Below are positions 18,472-27,976 of a stretch of 64,000 nucleotides of DNA, one piece after another (the stretch's first letter is position 1; every line of letters starts with the position of its first letter). The stretch comes from Marinobacter segnicrescens (GTDB taxonomy: Bacteria > Pseudomonadota > Gammaproteobacteria > Pseudomonadales > Oleiphilaceae). The stretch is from assembly GCF_900111555.1 (NCBI RefSeq), contig NZ_FOHZ01000012.1, forward strand, positions 1-64,000, in the 5' to 3' direction. Position numbers and translations under genes: made by a program. A model generated the notes under the pieces. The model was not told the DNA's origin. It made no database searches and saw nothing but the letters and a program-made list of their open reading frames with translations.

Positions 18472-19338
18472 TCACTCCAGGTTCTGGACCTGCTCTCTCA
18501 TCTGTTCGATAAGCACCTTCATATCCACGGCTACCCGGGTGACCTCGGCGTCGATGGACTTGCTGCTAAGGGTATTGGCTTCCCGGTTCAGCTCCTGCAT
18601 CAGGAAGTCCAGCCGGCGGCCGATGGCATCATTGCGCTGGAGGGTTTCGCGAACCTCTCCGATATGCGCCTCCAGTCGGTCCATCTCTTCTGCCACGTCA
18701 GACTTTTGCGCCAGCATCACCATCTCCTGGCTTAACCGGTCGGGGTCCAGCTCCACTGAGGCCTGCCGGAAACGGTCCCGCAGGGCCTGCTCCTGGGCGC
18801 TGATCAAGCCGGGCAGGCGCTCCCGCACCTGGGTCACCAACGTCGCCATGGCTGAGAGGCGCTCATCAAACAGCGGCCGCAGGCGCTCGCCTTCGCGCTC
18901 CCTGACCACCACCAACTCCGCCACTGTACGCTGGAACAACTCGTCCGCCGCCGCCTTGACCGGGCTGAGGTCGGGCTCTTCGCGGTCCAGGATGCCGGGC
19001 CAGCGCAGTATATCCAACGCACTGATGTGGGCCGGGTTGTCCAGCAGACGATTGACGTGGTTGATCGCGTCGTTCAGGGACGCCGCCAGGCGGTCGTTCA
19101 CCAGCAGAGCCGTATCCGCATCTTCAGAAGACTGCAGGCGCATACCCACATCTACCTTGCCTCGGCCGAGCGCCTTGCGCAGGTGGTCACGGAAACCGTT
19201 TTCCAGCTCCCGAAGCGCCTCAGGCAGACGGAAAGAGGGCTCCAGGTAACGGTGATTGACCGTGCGTATCTCGCAGGTCAGCACACCCCACTCTGCCTGG
19301 GTCTGCTGGCGGGCAAACGCTGTCATGCTTCTGATCAT
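18472..19338 (-). CDS. yicC: YicC/YloC family endoribonuclease
   Basis: This 288-residue protein matches the YicC family, RNases implicated in small-RNA turnover. The [10 protein letters not shown] start, the [18 protein letters not shown] block and the acidic C-terminal region ([18 protein letters not shown]) are conserved. GGAG lies 5 bases before the ATG. It is divergent from rph, the arrangement found in many gammaproteobacteria. Confidence 0.93.
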   Translation of the reverse strand: MIRSMTAFARQQTQAEWGVLTCEIRTVNHRYLEPSFRLPEALRELENGFRDHLRKALGRGKVDVGMRLQSSEDADTALLVNDRLAASLNDAINHVNRLLDNPAHISALDILRWPGILDREEPDLSPVKAAADELFQRTVAELVVVREREGERLRPLFDERLSAMATLVTQVRERLPGLISAQEQALRDRFRQASVELDPDRLSQEMVMLAQKSDVAEEMDRLEAHIGEVRETLQRNDAIGRRLDFLMQELNREANTLSSKSIDAEVTRVAVDMKVLIEQMREQVQNLE

Positions 19339-19523
19339 GGGTGCTCCAGGGGTTCTTCCGTAAAGTACGGCTCCAGTCTACCAGTTCAGGGGATCGTAAA
19401 TCCTGTCTTCGTTCAGCAGTCCGGGCGTTGGCTCCCCCATGCTATACTGCCGCTCCTTTCTCCAGTGGCCGGCACCCAATGCTGTCCGGCCCTGTTCACT
19501 TTCCGGATTCAGAAGGATCAAGT

Positions 19524-20240
19524 ATGCGACCCAGTGGCAGACAGCCCGAACAGCCCAGAGACGTGAGGCTCACCCGTCATTTCACCCGGCACGCAGAGGG
19601 CTCCGTACTGGTAGAGTTCGGCGATACCCGCGTCATCTGTACCGCGTCCGTGGAAAACAAGGTGCCGCCATTTCTCCGCGGTGAGGGACAGGGATGGATC
19701 ACCGCGGAATACGGCATGCTGCCCCGCTCCACTGGTAGCCGCATGGGGCGGGAGGCAGCCCGGGGCAAGCAGGGTGGCCGCACCGTAGAGATCCAGCGAC
19801 TCATTGGCCGCTCCCTGCGCGCCGCAGTCGACCTGGAAGCACTGGGCGAACATACGATTACTATCGACTGCGATGTCATCCAGGCCGACGGTGGCACTCG
19901 TACCGCGGCCATTACCGGCGGCTGCGTTGCCCTGGTGGATGCGCTGAACTTCCTGGTCAGGGAGGGCCGGCTGGAGAAGTCACCCCTCAAACAAATGGTG
20001 GCGGCACTCTCTGTCGGCGTTTACCAGGGCATCCCGGTGGTGGACCTGGACTACCCGGAAGACTCCGCCGCAGAAACAGACATGAACGTCATCATGACTG
20101 ATCAGGGCGGATTTATTGAAATCCAGGGCACCGCAGAGGGTGCGCCGTTTGTACAGGAAGAACTGGACAATATGCTGGTACTGGCAAAGCAGGGTATCGA
20201 GCAGTTGTTCGAGATCCAGAAAGCAGCACTGGCGGAATAA
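19524..20240 (+). CDS. rph: Ribonuclease PH
   Basis: This 238-residue phosphorolytic exonuclease trims tRNA 3' ends using phosphate. The [20 protein letters not shown] start, the phosphate-binding [16 protein letters not shown] region and the [14 protein letters not shown] block are all present, and the C-terminus is full length, unlike the frameshifted E. coli K-12 copy. ATG 19524 has AAGGA 6 bases upstream; the frame stays open upstream but that part is unlike the family. Confidence 0.96.
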   Translation: MRPSGRQPEQPRDVRLTRHFTRHAEGSVLVEFGDTRVICTASVENKVPPFLRGEGQGWITAEYGMLPRSTGSRMGREAARGKQGGRTVEIQRLIGRSLRAAVDLEALGEHTITIDCDVIQADGGTRTAAITGGCVALVDALNFLVREGRLEKSPLKQMVAALSVGVYQGIPVVDLDYPEDSAAETDMNVIMTDQGGFIEIQGTAEGAPFVQEELDNMLVLAKQGIEQLFEIQKAALAE

Positions 20241-20265
20241 TCAACCGGCCAATAGCCGGCCAAAG

Positions 20266-20301
20266 AAAAAGCGCGGCGGGAGATACCCGGCGCGCTTTTT
20301 T
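20266..20301. terminator. Bidirectional terminator between rph and crc
   Basis: Outer arms AAAAAGCGCG and CGCGCTTTTT enclose an inner GGG/CCC pairing. A-run on the left and T-run on the right allow termination from both convergent genes. Confidence 0.85.
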
Positions 20302-20323
20302 CATTTCAGGAGACGACGGTCCC

Positions 20324-21133
20324 TCAGAAACCGATATCTATATCGTAATCCATGATCAGGGGGGCGTGGTCCGAGAAACGGGTGGTTTCGTCGATCCAGC
20401 CATCCCGGATGGTCTTGCGGATACCGGGAGTCAGCAACTGGTAGTCGGCGCGGATACCCACGTTCTTGCGCTCGCCGCCATCCCACTCCGGCCACCAGGT
20501 GAACTGGTTGCTCTGCTTGTTGATCTCGCGGAAGGCGTCGATGGCACCCATCTCATCAAACAGGCGATCGAGGAACGCCCGCTCGTGGGGCAGGAACCCG
20601 GAAACATCCAACTGGTGATAGACAGGACTGGCATCGGTGACGTGGTGGGCCGTCTGCAGGTTAGCGCAGAAAATGAACTGGCGACGCTTACGCAGGGTTT
20701 TCTGCATATGCAGCCCGAAGGCATCCATGAACTCGTCCTTGTGATCAAGTACGGTCAGGTCGTTCTCGTCTTCCAGCAGCTCTTCCTCACGGCCCAGCGC
20801 ACAGGGAGCCAGTACGCTGGCCACGCTGACCCGGTCAAAGTCTGCCTGGATAAAACGACCTTCACGGTCCGCCTGTTCACTGGCAAAGCCGTACATGATG
20901 GCTTTCGGAAAGTGACGCGTGTAAATCCCGACCCCTCCGTGCTCATTGAGCTCGCCATCAATAAAGTAGGCTTCGTAGCCTTCGGGAATCAGGTTGCGGT
21001 CCTCGATTTCATAGACCCGCATGCGATGGTCCTGAACACAGATTACGTCGGCGTCCTGGTCGGCGATCCAGTCAAAGAAGCCTTTTTCAACCGCCTGTTC
21101 CAGGCCATTGACGCTGATTGATACTACACGCAT
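20324..21133 (-). CDS. crc: Catabolite repression control protein Crc
   Basis: This 269-residue protein has the exonuclease III fold but the decayed active site typical of Pseudomonas Crc, a partner of Hfq that helps block translation of catabolic mRNAs. The metal-binding Glu of exonucleases is Asp35 (VICVQDHRM), and the usual GDFN motif reads CANL (156-159). The C-terminal DYQLLTPGIRK and FSDHAPLIMDYD blocks match Crc. The place next to pyrE and rph is the Pseudomonas crc locus. AGGGA lies before the ATG. Whether it controls catabolism in this organism is inferred. Confidence 0.88.
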   Translation of the reverse strand: MRVVSISVNGLEQAVEKGFFDWIADQDADVICVQDHRMRVYEIEDRNLIPEGYEAYFIDGELNEHGGVGIYTRHFPKAIMYGFASEQADREGRFIQADFDRVSVASVLAPCALGREEELLEDENDLTVLDHKDEFMDAFGLHMQKTLRKRRQFIFCANLQTAHHVTDASPVYHQLDVSGFLPHERAFLDRLFDEMGAIDAFREINKQSNQFTWWPEWDGGERKNVGIRADYQLLTPGIRKTIRDGWIDETTRFSDHAPLIMDYDIDIGF

Positions 21134-21215
21134 ACGTATTCCCTGATTCAGTTTGGGTGTATGATACCGGTTTTACAAGTTTTTGAAAGAACCAGACCCC
21201 GCCAGAAGCCTTGTC

Positions 21216-21854
21216 ATGCACGACTATCAGCGCGATTTCATCGAGTTTGCCATCCACCGGGACGTACTGCGTTTCGGTGAGTTCACTCTCAAGTCGGGAC
21301 GCACCAGCCCCTACTTTTTCAATGCCGGCCTTTTCAACACTGGCAACGACCTGCTGCGCCTGAGCGAGGCATACGCCGCCGCCCTCACCCGTAGCGGGCT
21401 GAATTATGACATGATTTTCGGGCCCGCCTATAAGGGCATTCCCTTGGCCACAACAACCGCCATGTCCCTGGCGCGCCAGGGTGATAACCGCCCCTGGGCC
21501 TTCAACCGGAAAGAAGCGAAGGACCACGGCGAAGGCGGTAACATTGTCGGGGCGCCCTTGCAGGGCCGAGTGCTGATTATTGATGATGTCATCACCGCCG
21601 GCACCGCTATCCGCGAATCCATGGCCATCATCGAGGCCGCCGGTGCCACGCCTGCCGGGGTGCTGATTGCGCTCGACCGACAGGAACGGGGTCAGGGAGA
21701 ACTATCCGCCATCCAGGAAGTGGAACAGAGCTACGGCATACCGGTGATAAGCATTATCCGGCTGGAACAGGTCCTTGAATACCTGCAAGCCAGGCCCGGG
21801 CACGCGCGCCATGCTGAAGCCATTACCGTGTACCGTGACCGTTACGGTGTCTGA
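21216..21854 (+). CDS. pyrE: Orotate phosphoribosyltransferase
   Basis: This 212-residue enzyme joins orotate to PRPP in pyrimidine synthesis. [33 protein letters not shown] and the PRPP loop [13 protein letters not shown] are diagnostic. ATG 21216 was chosen over an upstream TTG at 21183 because the family starts with xxYQRxFIEFA; the ribosome binding site is weak. It is divergent from crc. Confidence 0.96.
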   Translation: MHDYQRDFIEFAIHRDVLRFGEFTLKSGRTSPYFFNAGLFNTGNDLLRLSEAYAAALTRSGLNYDMIFGPAYKGIPLATTTAMSLARQGDNRPWAFNRKEAKDHGEGGNIVGAPLQGRVLIIDDVITAGTAIRESMAIIEAAGATPAGVLIALDRQERGQGELSAIQEVEQSYGIPVISIIRLEQVLEYLQARPGHARHAEAITVYRDRYGV

Positions 21855-21971
21855 TGATGGCAGATCCGGCCGGGGGTGTGACACAGCACGAAGCAGCCGG
21901 TCTCGCATCTGGTATGCTTTCGAACTGTACACATACCGAGACAATCCATCTGACCGACAAGGGTGTTACCG

Positions 21972-22631
21972 GTGCCTGCCACTAGACTGACAACCTGCAT
22001 CATTGCTGCCAGCTGCCTGCTCTTCGCCAACCTTGCGGACGCACGGATGTATCGCTACAAGGATGACAGCGGTCAACTGGTCATCAGCAATACGGTACCC
22101 CAGGAAGCCTCCACCCGGGGCTATGAAATCCTCAACAGCCAGGGCCGCGTGATAGACCGCGTAGCGCCGGCGCCCACGGAAGAAGAGCTTCGCCGCCGGG
22201 AAGAGGAAAAACGTCAGCAGGAACAGGCAAAGGCCCAGCGCGAACAGGACCGTGCCCTGCTGCGTCGCTACAGCCATCCCGATGATGCCGTGCGCGCCCT
22301 GCATCGCAAGATCACCGAGCTGGAGGGTCTCAACCAACTCAAGCGCGGCAATATCTCGGTGATTGAGTCGCAACTCGATAGTGAGCAGTCCCGCGCCGCC
22401 GACCTGGAACGTTCAGGACGGGAAATCCCGGACGCAACGCTACAGAAAATCGACCGCCTGGAAAGCCAGATCCGCGACATCGAGGCTGAAATCGCCAGCC
22501 AGGAGCAGGAAATCGAGCAATTGCGTGAGCGCTATCTGGACGACATTCGTCGACTCGAGGTGATCACGGAACACCAACGCACCCTGCCACTGGATCCAGC
22601 TGAAGCCACGGCAGAAACCAGCACCCGCTGA
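21972..22631 (+). CDS. Exported DUF4124 coiled-coil protein
   Basis: This 219-residue protein has a signal peptide (LTTCIIAASCLLFANLADA), then a DUF4124 domain (RMYRYKDDSGQLVISNTVP, about 25-45), then long Glu/Arg/Gln-rich coiled coils at about 65-200. DUF4124 is a small beta domain of exported proteins with unknown role. GTG 21972 was taken as start since AAGG lies 9 bases upstream; GTG 21963 is too close to that site. It follows pyrE by about 115 bases. Confidence 0.8.
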   Translation: MPATRLTTCIIAASCLLFANLADARMYRYKDDSGQLVISNTVPQEASTRGYEILNSQGRVIDRVAPAPTEEELRRREEEKRQQEQAKAQREQDRALLRRYSHPDDAVRALHRKITELEGLNQLKRGNISVIESQLDSEQSRAADLERSGREIPDATLQKIDRLESQIRDIEAEIASQEQEIEQLRERYLDDIRRLEVITEHQRTLPLDPAEATAETSTR

Positions 22632-22652
22632 TCAGTTCACAGAACACCCGCA

Positions 22653-22690
22653 AACGCAAAGAGCCACCCCTTGAGGTGGCTCTTTGCGTT
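22653..22690. terminator. Long perfect inverted repeat between convergent genes
   Basis: Arms of 16 bp (AACGCAAAGAGCCACC and its complement) pair perfectly around a 6-base loop CCTTGA. It lies between the DUF4124 gene and the phasin-like gene, which converge. T-runs are short and lie inside the arms. It shares its outer GCAAA/TTTGC clamp with hairpins at 27925 and 44389. Confidence 0.7.
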
Positions 22691-22717
22691 CAGGGATCAG
22701 TAGCTTTGACCGGTCGG

Positions 22718-23365
22718 TCAGGCGCTGGTGGTGCTCTTCTCACTGGCGCCACTCTTGCCGGCACTGCCGGAGCTGGAAGACGAACCTGTCGAGGCCGCCT
22801 TCGCCTGGCCGGTGGACGAACTGCCCGAACCGGATTTGGCTGCGCCATTGCCGGCCTTGCTGGTCGCTTGGCTGGCAGAGGCAGCCTTACTGGTTTCATC
22901 CGCAGCCCTGGAGACCTGTTTACCGGCACTCTTCGCGGATTTAGACACGTTCGACCCTGTTGACTGCGCACGCCGGGACACCCGATTAGCACCCTTCTGG
23001 GCCTTGCCCGAAACATTGGTCGCCGTGGATTTGGCAGCGGAGGACACTTCCTCGGCTACCTCGTCAGCAGTCTTGCTGACAGCCTTGGCTGTATCTGCGG
23101 TCTCTTTTTCCAAACGGGCAACCAAGTCACCAGCGAAACTGCCAACCCGCGTATTGAAGGTTCTCAACTGGTCAAACACAGCCCCGCTGGCACCGTTGTA
23201 TCGCTTTCGCAAATTTCTGACACGGTACTGACGCACTTCACTTTCCAGTTTCTCCGCGACGTCAAAGGGCTTGGCAGCCAACTGCTTTTGCGCCTTCTCA
23301 GCAGCATCAATGCCCTTGTCTACCATTTCCTGAAGCTGTTCCTGCCAGGTTTTGAGCTTGCTCAT
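22718..23365 (-). CDS. Phasin-like protein with Lys/Ala/Ser-rich tail
   Basis: This 215-residue protein has an amphipathic helical N-terminal half (about 1-90, LKTWQEQLQEMVDKGIDAAEK) and a low-complexity second half made of K, A, S, T and G. The first half resembles small phasins or apolipoprotein-like helices that coat polymer or lipid droplets; the tail resembles histone H1-like bacterial proteins such as AlgP. No PHA synthase gene is nearby, so the function is uncertain. AGGGGG lies 7 bases before the ATG. Confidence 0.6.
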   Translation of the reverse strand: MSKLKTWQEQLQEMVDKGIDAAEKAQKQLAAKPFDVAEKLESEVRQYRVRNLRKRYNGASGAVFDQLRTFNTRVGSFAGDLVARLEKETADTAKAVSKTADEVAEEVSSAAKSTATNVSGKAQKGANRVSRRAQSTGSNVSKSAKSAGKQVSRAADETSKAASASQATSKAGNGAAKSGSGSSSTGQAKAASTGSSSSSGSAGKSGASEKSTTSA

Positions 23366-23711
23366 AAGGATACCCCCTTGGGTCCAGTGAAATCAGATTC
23401 GACTGAGAGTGTTTCGGGAAGCTGTTTCCCGTCCATTTCACCATCAGCATAGGGAGTAAAGTTAGAGTGTTCACACTAATCAGCCACCCACCCGGATGAC
23501 ACTGGCGTTACCCCGACCAGCTACTTCGGTGACCCCCTGGTCAATTTACCAAACGGTCACTTGCGACCCGGTCAATGCACGCCATAATCCCGCCTTTACA
23601 TGCATGCAGTGGCACCTCGGGGGCCGACTTCCCGAATCCCTGGACAACCTGGCCGGCACCCCAGACCGATCAGATCCGGCCGGTGACAAAAAAATGAATG
23701 CGAGGAATGCC
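23366..23711. other. Divergent intergenic region
   Basis: These 346 bases separate the phasin-like and lipoprotein genes. No gene is seen; the open frame on the plus strand lacks a ribosome binding site before the lipoprotein start. One sigma-70-like promoter is listed separately. Confidence 0.5.
23561..23588 (+). promoter_or_regulatory. Candidate sigma-70 promoter for the lipoprotein gene
   Basis: TTGCGA and CATAAT are separated by 16 bases, about 125 bases before the chosen ATG at 23712. Each hexamer departs from consensus by one or two bases. Confidence 0.35.
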
Positions 23712-24158
23712 ATGATGTCTTCACACCAGACGTCGTTCGCCTGGAGCCTGCTCATTACCCTGAGCCTGGTGCTTGCCGGCTGCGGCGGCAGCCATTCAGG
23801 CAGTAACGATACCGCAGACAACCGCCCTGGCCCGGCCGCAGAGGAAACTGGCGGCTTCGCCGCCCCGGAAACGGACAGCTCCGGGCCCGTGGCAGAACGC
23901 CCGGTTCTGCACTGGGACAGTCCACTGACCCGGGAAGACGGCAGCAAGCTCTACCCGGGTGAAATCAGCGGCTACAGGATCTACTATCGATTGCGACACG
24001 AGGACGGCTTTCGTGCCCTAAAACTGGAAGGCCCCGATGCCCATAGCCTGGCTCTCGACCACTTCAACCCGGGAGCCTACGAATTCGCGGTCAGCACCCT
24101 GGATATCAATGGCATGGAAAGTCGCCGGTCAGAGCCGGTCACGGTAGACCTGATCTAG
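23712..24158 (+). CDS. Fibronectin type III-like lipoprotein
   Basis: This 148-residue protein has a lipoprotein signal peptide with lipobox LAGC, a Gly/Ser/Asn-rich linker, then a single beta domain (about 65-148) with the ISGYRIYYRL and GAYEFAVSTLDINGMES blocks typical of fibronectin type III folds. It is probably anchored in the outer membrane. ATG 23712 has GAGGA 5 bases upstream. The role is unknown; binding is typical of the fold. Confidence 0.78.
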   Translation: MMSSHQTSFAWSLLITLSLVLAGCGGSHSGSNDTADNRPGPAAEETGGFAAPETDSSGPVAERPVLHWDSPLTREDGSKLYPGEISGYRIYYRLRHEDGFRALKLEGPDAHSLALDHFNPGAYEFAVSTLDINGMESRRSEPVTVDLI

Positions 24159-24191
24159 CGGCACAGGGCGCATCCGGGGTGTCTGTGGTCA

Positions 24192-24536
24192 CTACCAGCG
24201 GAACAGAACCCAGCTGGGAATCAACAGCGACGTCTCATCCTCCCGGATCCAGCCACCACCGTCAGCAGGCACCAGGTAATAGGCCGGGCCCACTTCCGGC
24301 ACCACCTTGATCTCGCGTAACTGGCCGTTGACGCGGTACTCGTAGTACACCACGTCGTCACCGGGGCGGATCACGATCGCGGAACCATCTGTCTGCGGTT
24401 CATACTCCGGAATCACCACGGGCTCGTCCGGCATTTGCGGTTTCTCATCCAGGGGCGAGCCGGACGCATCCTGCGCCAGCACCGATGCGGGAGCTGCGAG
24501 GCAAAGAGCCAACAGCGAGATGACGACTGGTTTCAT
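24192..24536 (-). CDS. DUF2782 exported protein
   Basis: This 114-residue protein has a signal peptide (VVISLLALCLAAPASVLA) and a DUF2782 core with IRPGDDVVYYEYRVNGQLREI and a Tyr/Trp-rich end. Function unknown. It is divergent from polA as in Pseudomonas. GAGG lies 5 bases before the ATG. Confidence 0.85.
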   Translation of the reverse strand: MKPVVISLLALCLAAPASVLAQDASGSPLDEKPQMPDEPVVIPEYEPQTDGSAIVIRPGDDVVYYEYRVNGQLREIKVVPEVGPAYYLVPADGGGWIREDETSLLIPSWVLFRW

Positions 24537-24634
24537 GGTAACCTCTGTGTTCAGATGGGCCGCTGATACGGCACCCTTTGAAAAGCGTTACACAAGCTAC
24601 CCAAACCTTCAACAGATTCCGGATTCCCCTTGCC

Positions 24635-27355
24635 ATGAGTCAAACCAAGACGCCCCCTGTTGTCCTTGTCGATGGTTCCTCCTACCTGTTCCGGGCTTTC
24701 CATGCCCTGCCTCCGCTGACCACCAGCAAGGGCCACCCTACCGGGGCCATCAAAGGGGTTATCAGCATGTTGCGCCGCCTGGAGCAGGACTTTCCCGGCT
24801 CGAAGGTAGTGGTGGTTTTTGACGCCAAGGGCAAGACTTTCCGCCATGACCTGTATGAAGACTACAAGGCGAACCGGCCACCAATGCCGGAAGACCTGGC
24901 GATACAGATCAGACCCATCCACGAGATTGTGGAGGCCATGGGATTACCACTGCTGATCATTCCCGATGTCGAAGCGGACGACGTGATCGGCACACTGGCC
25001 ACGGAGGCCACCGCCAAGGGAGTGGATGTGGTGATCTCCACCGGTGACAAGGACATGGCACAACTGGTGAGCGACCATGTCACGCTGATCAATACCATGA
25101 CGGAAACCCGGATGGATCGGGACGGGGTAGTGGAAAAGTTCGGCATTGCACCGGAACAGATCGTGGACTACCTGGCGCTGGTGGGAGACACCGTGGATAA
25201 CATACCCGGTGTAACAAAGTGCGGCCCGAAAACCGCTGTAAAGTGGCTGCAACAGTACGGTGACCTGGATAACCTGATGACCCACGCCGACGAGGTTAAG
25301 GGCAAGATTGGCGATAATCTCCGGGACGCTATTGAACACCTGCCCCTGAGCCGGGAACTGGCGACCATCCGCACCGACGTGGACCTGCACTTCGGTATCG
25401 AGGAGGTGTCGCCAGAGCCGGAACACCGGGAGCAGCTGCTGAAACTGTTCCAGGAATACGAGTTCAAGGCCTGGATTGCGGAATACTCGGGGGACGGAGA
25501 GGCCCCGGACAGCGCAGATGACACTCAATCGGCGACCACTCCGGAGCGTGAGTACGAAACCATCCTGACGGATGAGCAGCTGGACGCCTGGCTGGAACAG
25601 CTGGGCAAGGCAGAACTTTTCGCTTTCGACACCGAGACCACCAGTCTGCGGTACAGCGAAGCGGAGGTCGTGGGCGTATCTTTCGCCATTGAGCCCGGCA
25701 AGGCCGCATACCTGCCCCTGGCCCATGATTATATGGGCGCACCGGACCAGCTGGACCGGGACACGACTCTCGCAAAGCTCAAACCCTTACTGGAAGACCC
25801 GAAGCACAAAAAGGTGGGCCAGAACCTGAAGTACGACAAGAACGTACTCGCCAACCATGGCATCAGCCTGGAGGGCATCGCCGAGGACACCATGCTGGAA
25901 TCCTATGTGCTCAATTCCACCGCCACCCGCCATGACATGAACAGCCTGGCGCTGAAGTACCTGGGCGAGAAGACCATCAGCTTCGAGGATATTGCCGGCA
26001 AGGGCGCAAAGCAGCTCACCTTCAATCAGGTTGACCTGGAAAAGGCTGCGGAATACGCCGCCGAGGATGCCGATATTACCCTGCGGCTGCACCAGGTACT
26101 GCGCCCCCAGCTCCGGGACACGGGGCGCCTGGATGCGGTCTACCGGGACATTGACCTGCCCCTGGTACCGGTGCTGTCCCGCATGGAACAGCGCGGCGCC
26201 CTGATTGACGCCTCCACCTTGCGCCAGCACAGCCAGGAACTGGCCGAACGCATGGCCGAGCTGGAGCAGGAGGCGCACGAAGAGGCTGGCGAAAGCTTCA
26301 ACCTGGGCTCCACCAAGCAGCTACAGGCGATTTTCTATGACAAGATGGGCCTGCCGGTCATCAAGAAAACACCCAAGGGGGCGCCCTCCACTGCCGAGCC
26401 AGTGTTGCAGGAACTGGCCCATGAGCACCGGCTACCCCGGCTGATCCTGGAACACCGCAGCCTCAGCAAGCTCAAATCCACCTACACGGACACCTTGCCG
26501 GAGCTGGTCAGCCCCCGCACCGGGCGAATCCATACGTCCTATCACCAGGCGGTGACGGCCACCGGCCGGCTTTCTTCTTCCGAGCCCAACCTGCAGAACA
26601 TTCCCGTGCGCACCGAGCAGGGGCGACGCATCCGCCAGGCCTTCGTGGCGCCGGAAGGCCACAAGCTGGTCGCGGCAGACTACTCGCAGATCGAGCTGCG
26701 AATCATGGCGCACCTTTCTGGCGACAAGGGCCTGCTGGGCGCCTTCGAGCGGGGTGAGGACATCCATCGCGCGACAGCCGCCGAAGTGTTCGGGGTAACG
26801 GTTGATGACGTCAGCTCCGATCAGCGCCGCAGCGCCAAGGCCATCAACTTCGGCCTGATCTACGGGATGTCAGCCTTTGGCCTGTCTCGCCAGCTGGAGG
26901 TGGACCGCAAAACGGCACAGGACTACATTGACCGCTACTTCCACCGCTACCCCGGCGTACTGGAGTACATGGACCGTATCCGCAAGCAGGCCCATGACGA
27001 TGGCTTTGTGGAAACCCTGGCAGGGCGTCGCCTTTACCTGCCGGAGATTAATGCCCGTAACAAGCAGATGCAGCAGGCCGCCGAGCGCACGGCCATCAAC
27101 GCGCCCATGCAGGGCACGGCAGCGGATATCATCAAGAGGGCCATGGTCACGGTGGAAGACTGGCTGCTGGCAGAGCATGCTGACGACGCCCGCATGGTAA
27201 TGCAGGTCCACGACGAACTGATCCTCGAGGTGAGGGAATCCGCGCTGGAGGTTATCTGCCGCGGCCTTGAGGAACGAATGTCCGGCGCAGCCGACCTGAA
27301 GGTACCGCTGCTGGTGGAAGCCGGCGTGGGCGACAACTGGGACGAGGCCCACTAA
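24635..27355 (+). CDS. polA: DNA polymerase I
   Basis: This 906-residue repair and Okazaki-fragment polymerase has three domains: 5'-3' exonuclease at about 1-290 (VLVDGSSYLFRAFHALPPL), 3'-5' exonuclease at about 310-510 with the proofreading FDTETTSL motif kept, and the polymerase with DYSQIELRIMAHLS, the O-helix RRSAKAINFGLIYGMS and VHDEL. Length is normal. ATG 24635 starts the conserved region; only a weak GGAT precedes it. It is divergent from the DUF2782 gene. Confidence 0.97.
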   Translation: MSQTKTPPVVLVDGSSYLFRAFHALPPLTTSKGHPTGAIKGVISMLRRLEQDFPGSKVVVVFDAKGKTFRHDLYEDYKANRPPMPEDLAIQIRPIHEIVEAMGLPLLIIPDVEADDVIGTLATEATAKGVDVVISTGDKDMAQLVSDHVTLINTMTETRMDRDGVVEKFGIAPEQIVDYLALVGDTVDNIPGVTKCGPKTAVKWLQQYGDLDNLMTHADEVKGKIGDNLRDAIEHLPLSRELATIRTDVDLHFGIEEVSPEPEHREQLLKLFQEYEFKAWIAEYSGDGEAPDSADDTQSATTPEREYETILTDEQLDAWLEQLGKAELFAFDTETTSLRYSEAEVVGVSFAIEPGKAAYLPLAHDYMGAPDQLDRDTTLAKLKPLLEDPKHKKVGQNLKYDKNVLANHGISLEGIAEDTMLESYVLNSTATRHDMNSLALKYLGEKTISFEDIAGKGAKQLTFNQVDLEKAAEYAAEDADITLRLHQVLRPQLRDTGRLDAVYRDIDLPLVPVLSRMEQRGALIDASTLRQHSQELAERMAELEQEAHEEAGESFNLGSTKQLQAIFYDKMGLPVIKKTPKGAPSTAEPVLQELAHEHRLPRLILEHRSLSKLKSTYTDTLPELVSPRTGRIHTSYHQAVTATGRLSSSEPNLQNIPVRTEQGRRIRQAFVAPEGHKLVAADYSQIELRIMAHLSGDKGLLGAFERGEDIHRATAAEVFGVTVDDVSSDQRRSAKAINFGLIYGMSAFGLSRQLEVDRKTAQDYIDRYFHRYPGVLEYMDRIRKQAHDDGFVETLAGRRLYLPEINARNKQMQQAAERTAINAPMQGTAADIIKRAMVTVEDWLLAEHADDARMVMQVHDELILEVRESALEVICRGLEERMSGAADLKVPLLVEAGVGDNWDEAH

Positions 27356-27558
27356 GGTCTATAGTGGTGCAGGTGCACAGGGAGCGTGCCGGCAAAACCC
27401 ACTAAGTGGACCTGCATAGCAGGAATAACCGCCCTCCCTCTCATGGCATGGTTCTGGCTTGGTTTCAGGACAGCAGGCTTGAAGCCCGCTCGAGTCAATC
27501 TCGGAGCTCACAAGCGCTGAAACCCCTTCCCTCGATTCCAGACATGAGGCACATCCCC

Positions 27559-27918
27559 ATGGTATCTCTGGCAAGCGACCAAAGCTGGCTACTGAACCCG
27601 TCCATCATCAAACAGGTCCATCAATGCCGCCGACTCATCCAGGTTGAGTTTGGAGTCAAGCTCCACCTCACGGAGGAGAACCTGGTCCTTCAGCTGGAAC
27701 ACTTCGCGGATCAATCAAGGTCAGCGACCCTGCCCCGGGTCTGGTCCGCACTCAAACAGTCCGTACCAGCGCTGGCCGACCAGGTGCGGCATTGCAGGGA
27801 AAGCACTCACAAGACGTATAGAGGCCAGCCGGTATTGCCAGAGTCCACTGCGGACACCCCGGATTCGGGACCCAGGCCCCGCACCGTGATCTACCGGGGT
27901 CGCGTGGTCACGCGCTGA
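27559..27918 (+). CDS. Small uncharacterised protein downstream of polA
   Basis: I do not recognise this 119-residue protein. It has a helical N-terminal two thirds (SIIKQVHQCRRLIQVEFGVK, then LTEENLVLQLEHFADQS), a Pro-rich linker and a basic end (TVIYRGRVVTR). No signal peptide or membrane segment is seen. ATG 27559 was chosen because GAGG lies 9 bases upstream; the open frame runs further up to 27406 without support. A clean terminator follows directly, which favours a real gene. Confidence 0.6.
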   Translation: MVSLASDQSWLLNPSIIKQVHQCRRLIQVEFGVKLHLTEENLVLQLEHFADQSRSATLPRVWSALKQSVPALADQVRHCRESTHKTYRGQPVLPESTADTPDSGPRPRTVIYRGRVVTR

Positions 27919-27924
27919 ACTGCA

Positions 27925-27958
27925 ACGCAAAAGGGAGAGCCGAAGCTCTCCCTTTGCG
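27925..27958. terminator. Bidirectional terminator before pilU
   Basis: A 10-bp perfect core (AAGGGAGAGC with GCTCTCCCTT) has loop CGAA and is extended by outer CGCAA and TTGCG arms with one bulged A. It separates the small gene at 27559 from pilU, which converge. Confidence 0.75.
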
Positions 27959-27976
27959 ATTCTGCGTGCCGCTGAA

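Noticed and set aside
27356..27558. Spot 42 (spf) RNA downstream of polA
   Set aside because: The position fits but the sequence does not resemble Spot 42 and no T-run terminator is present before the next gene.
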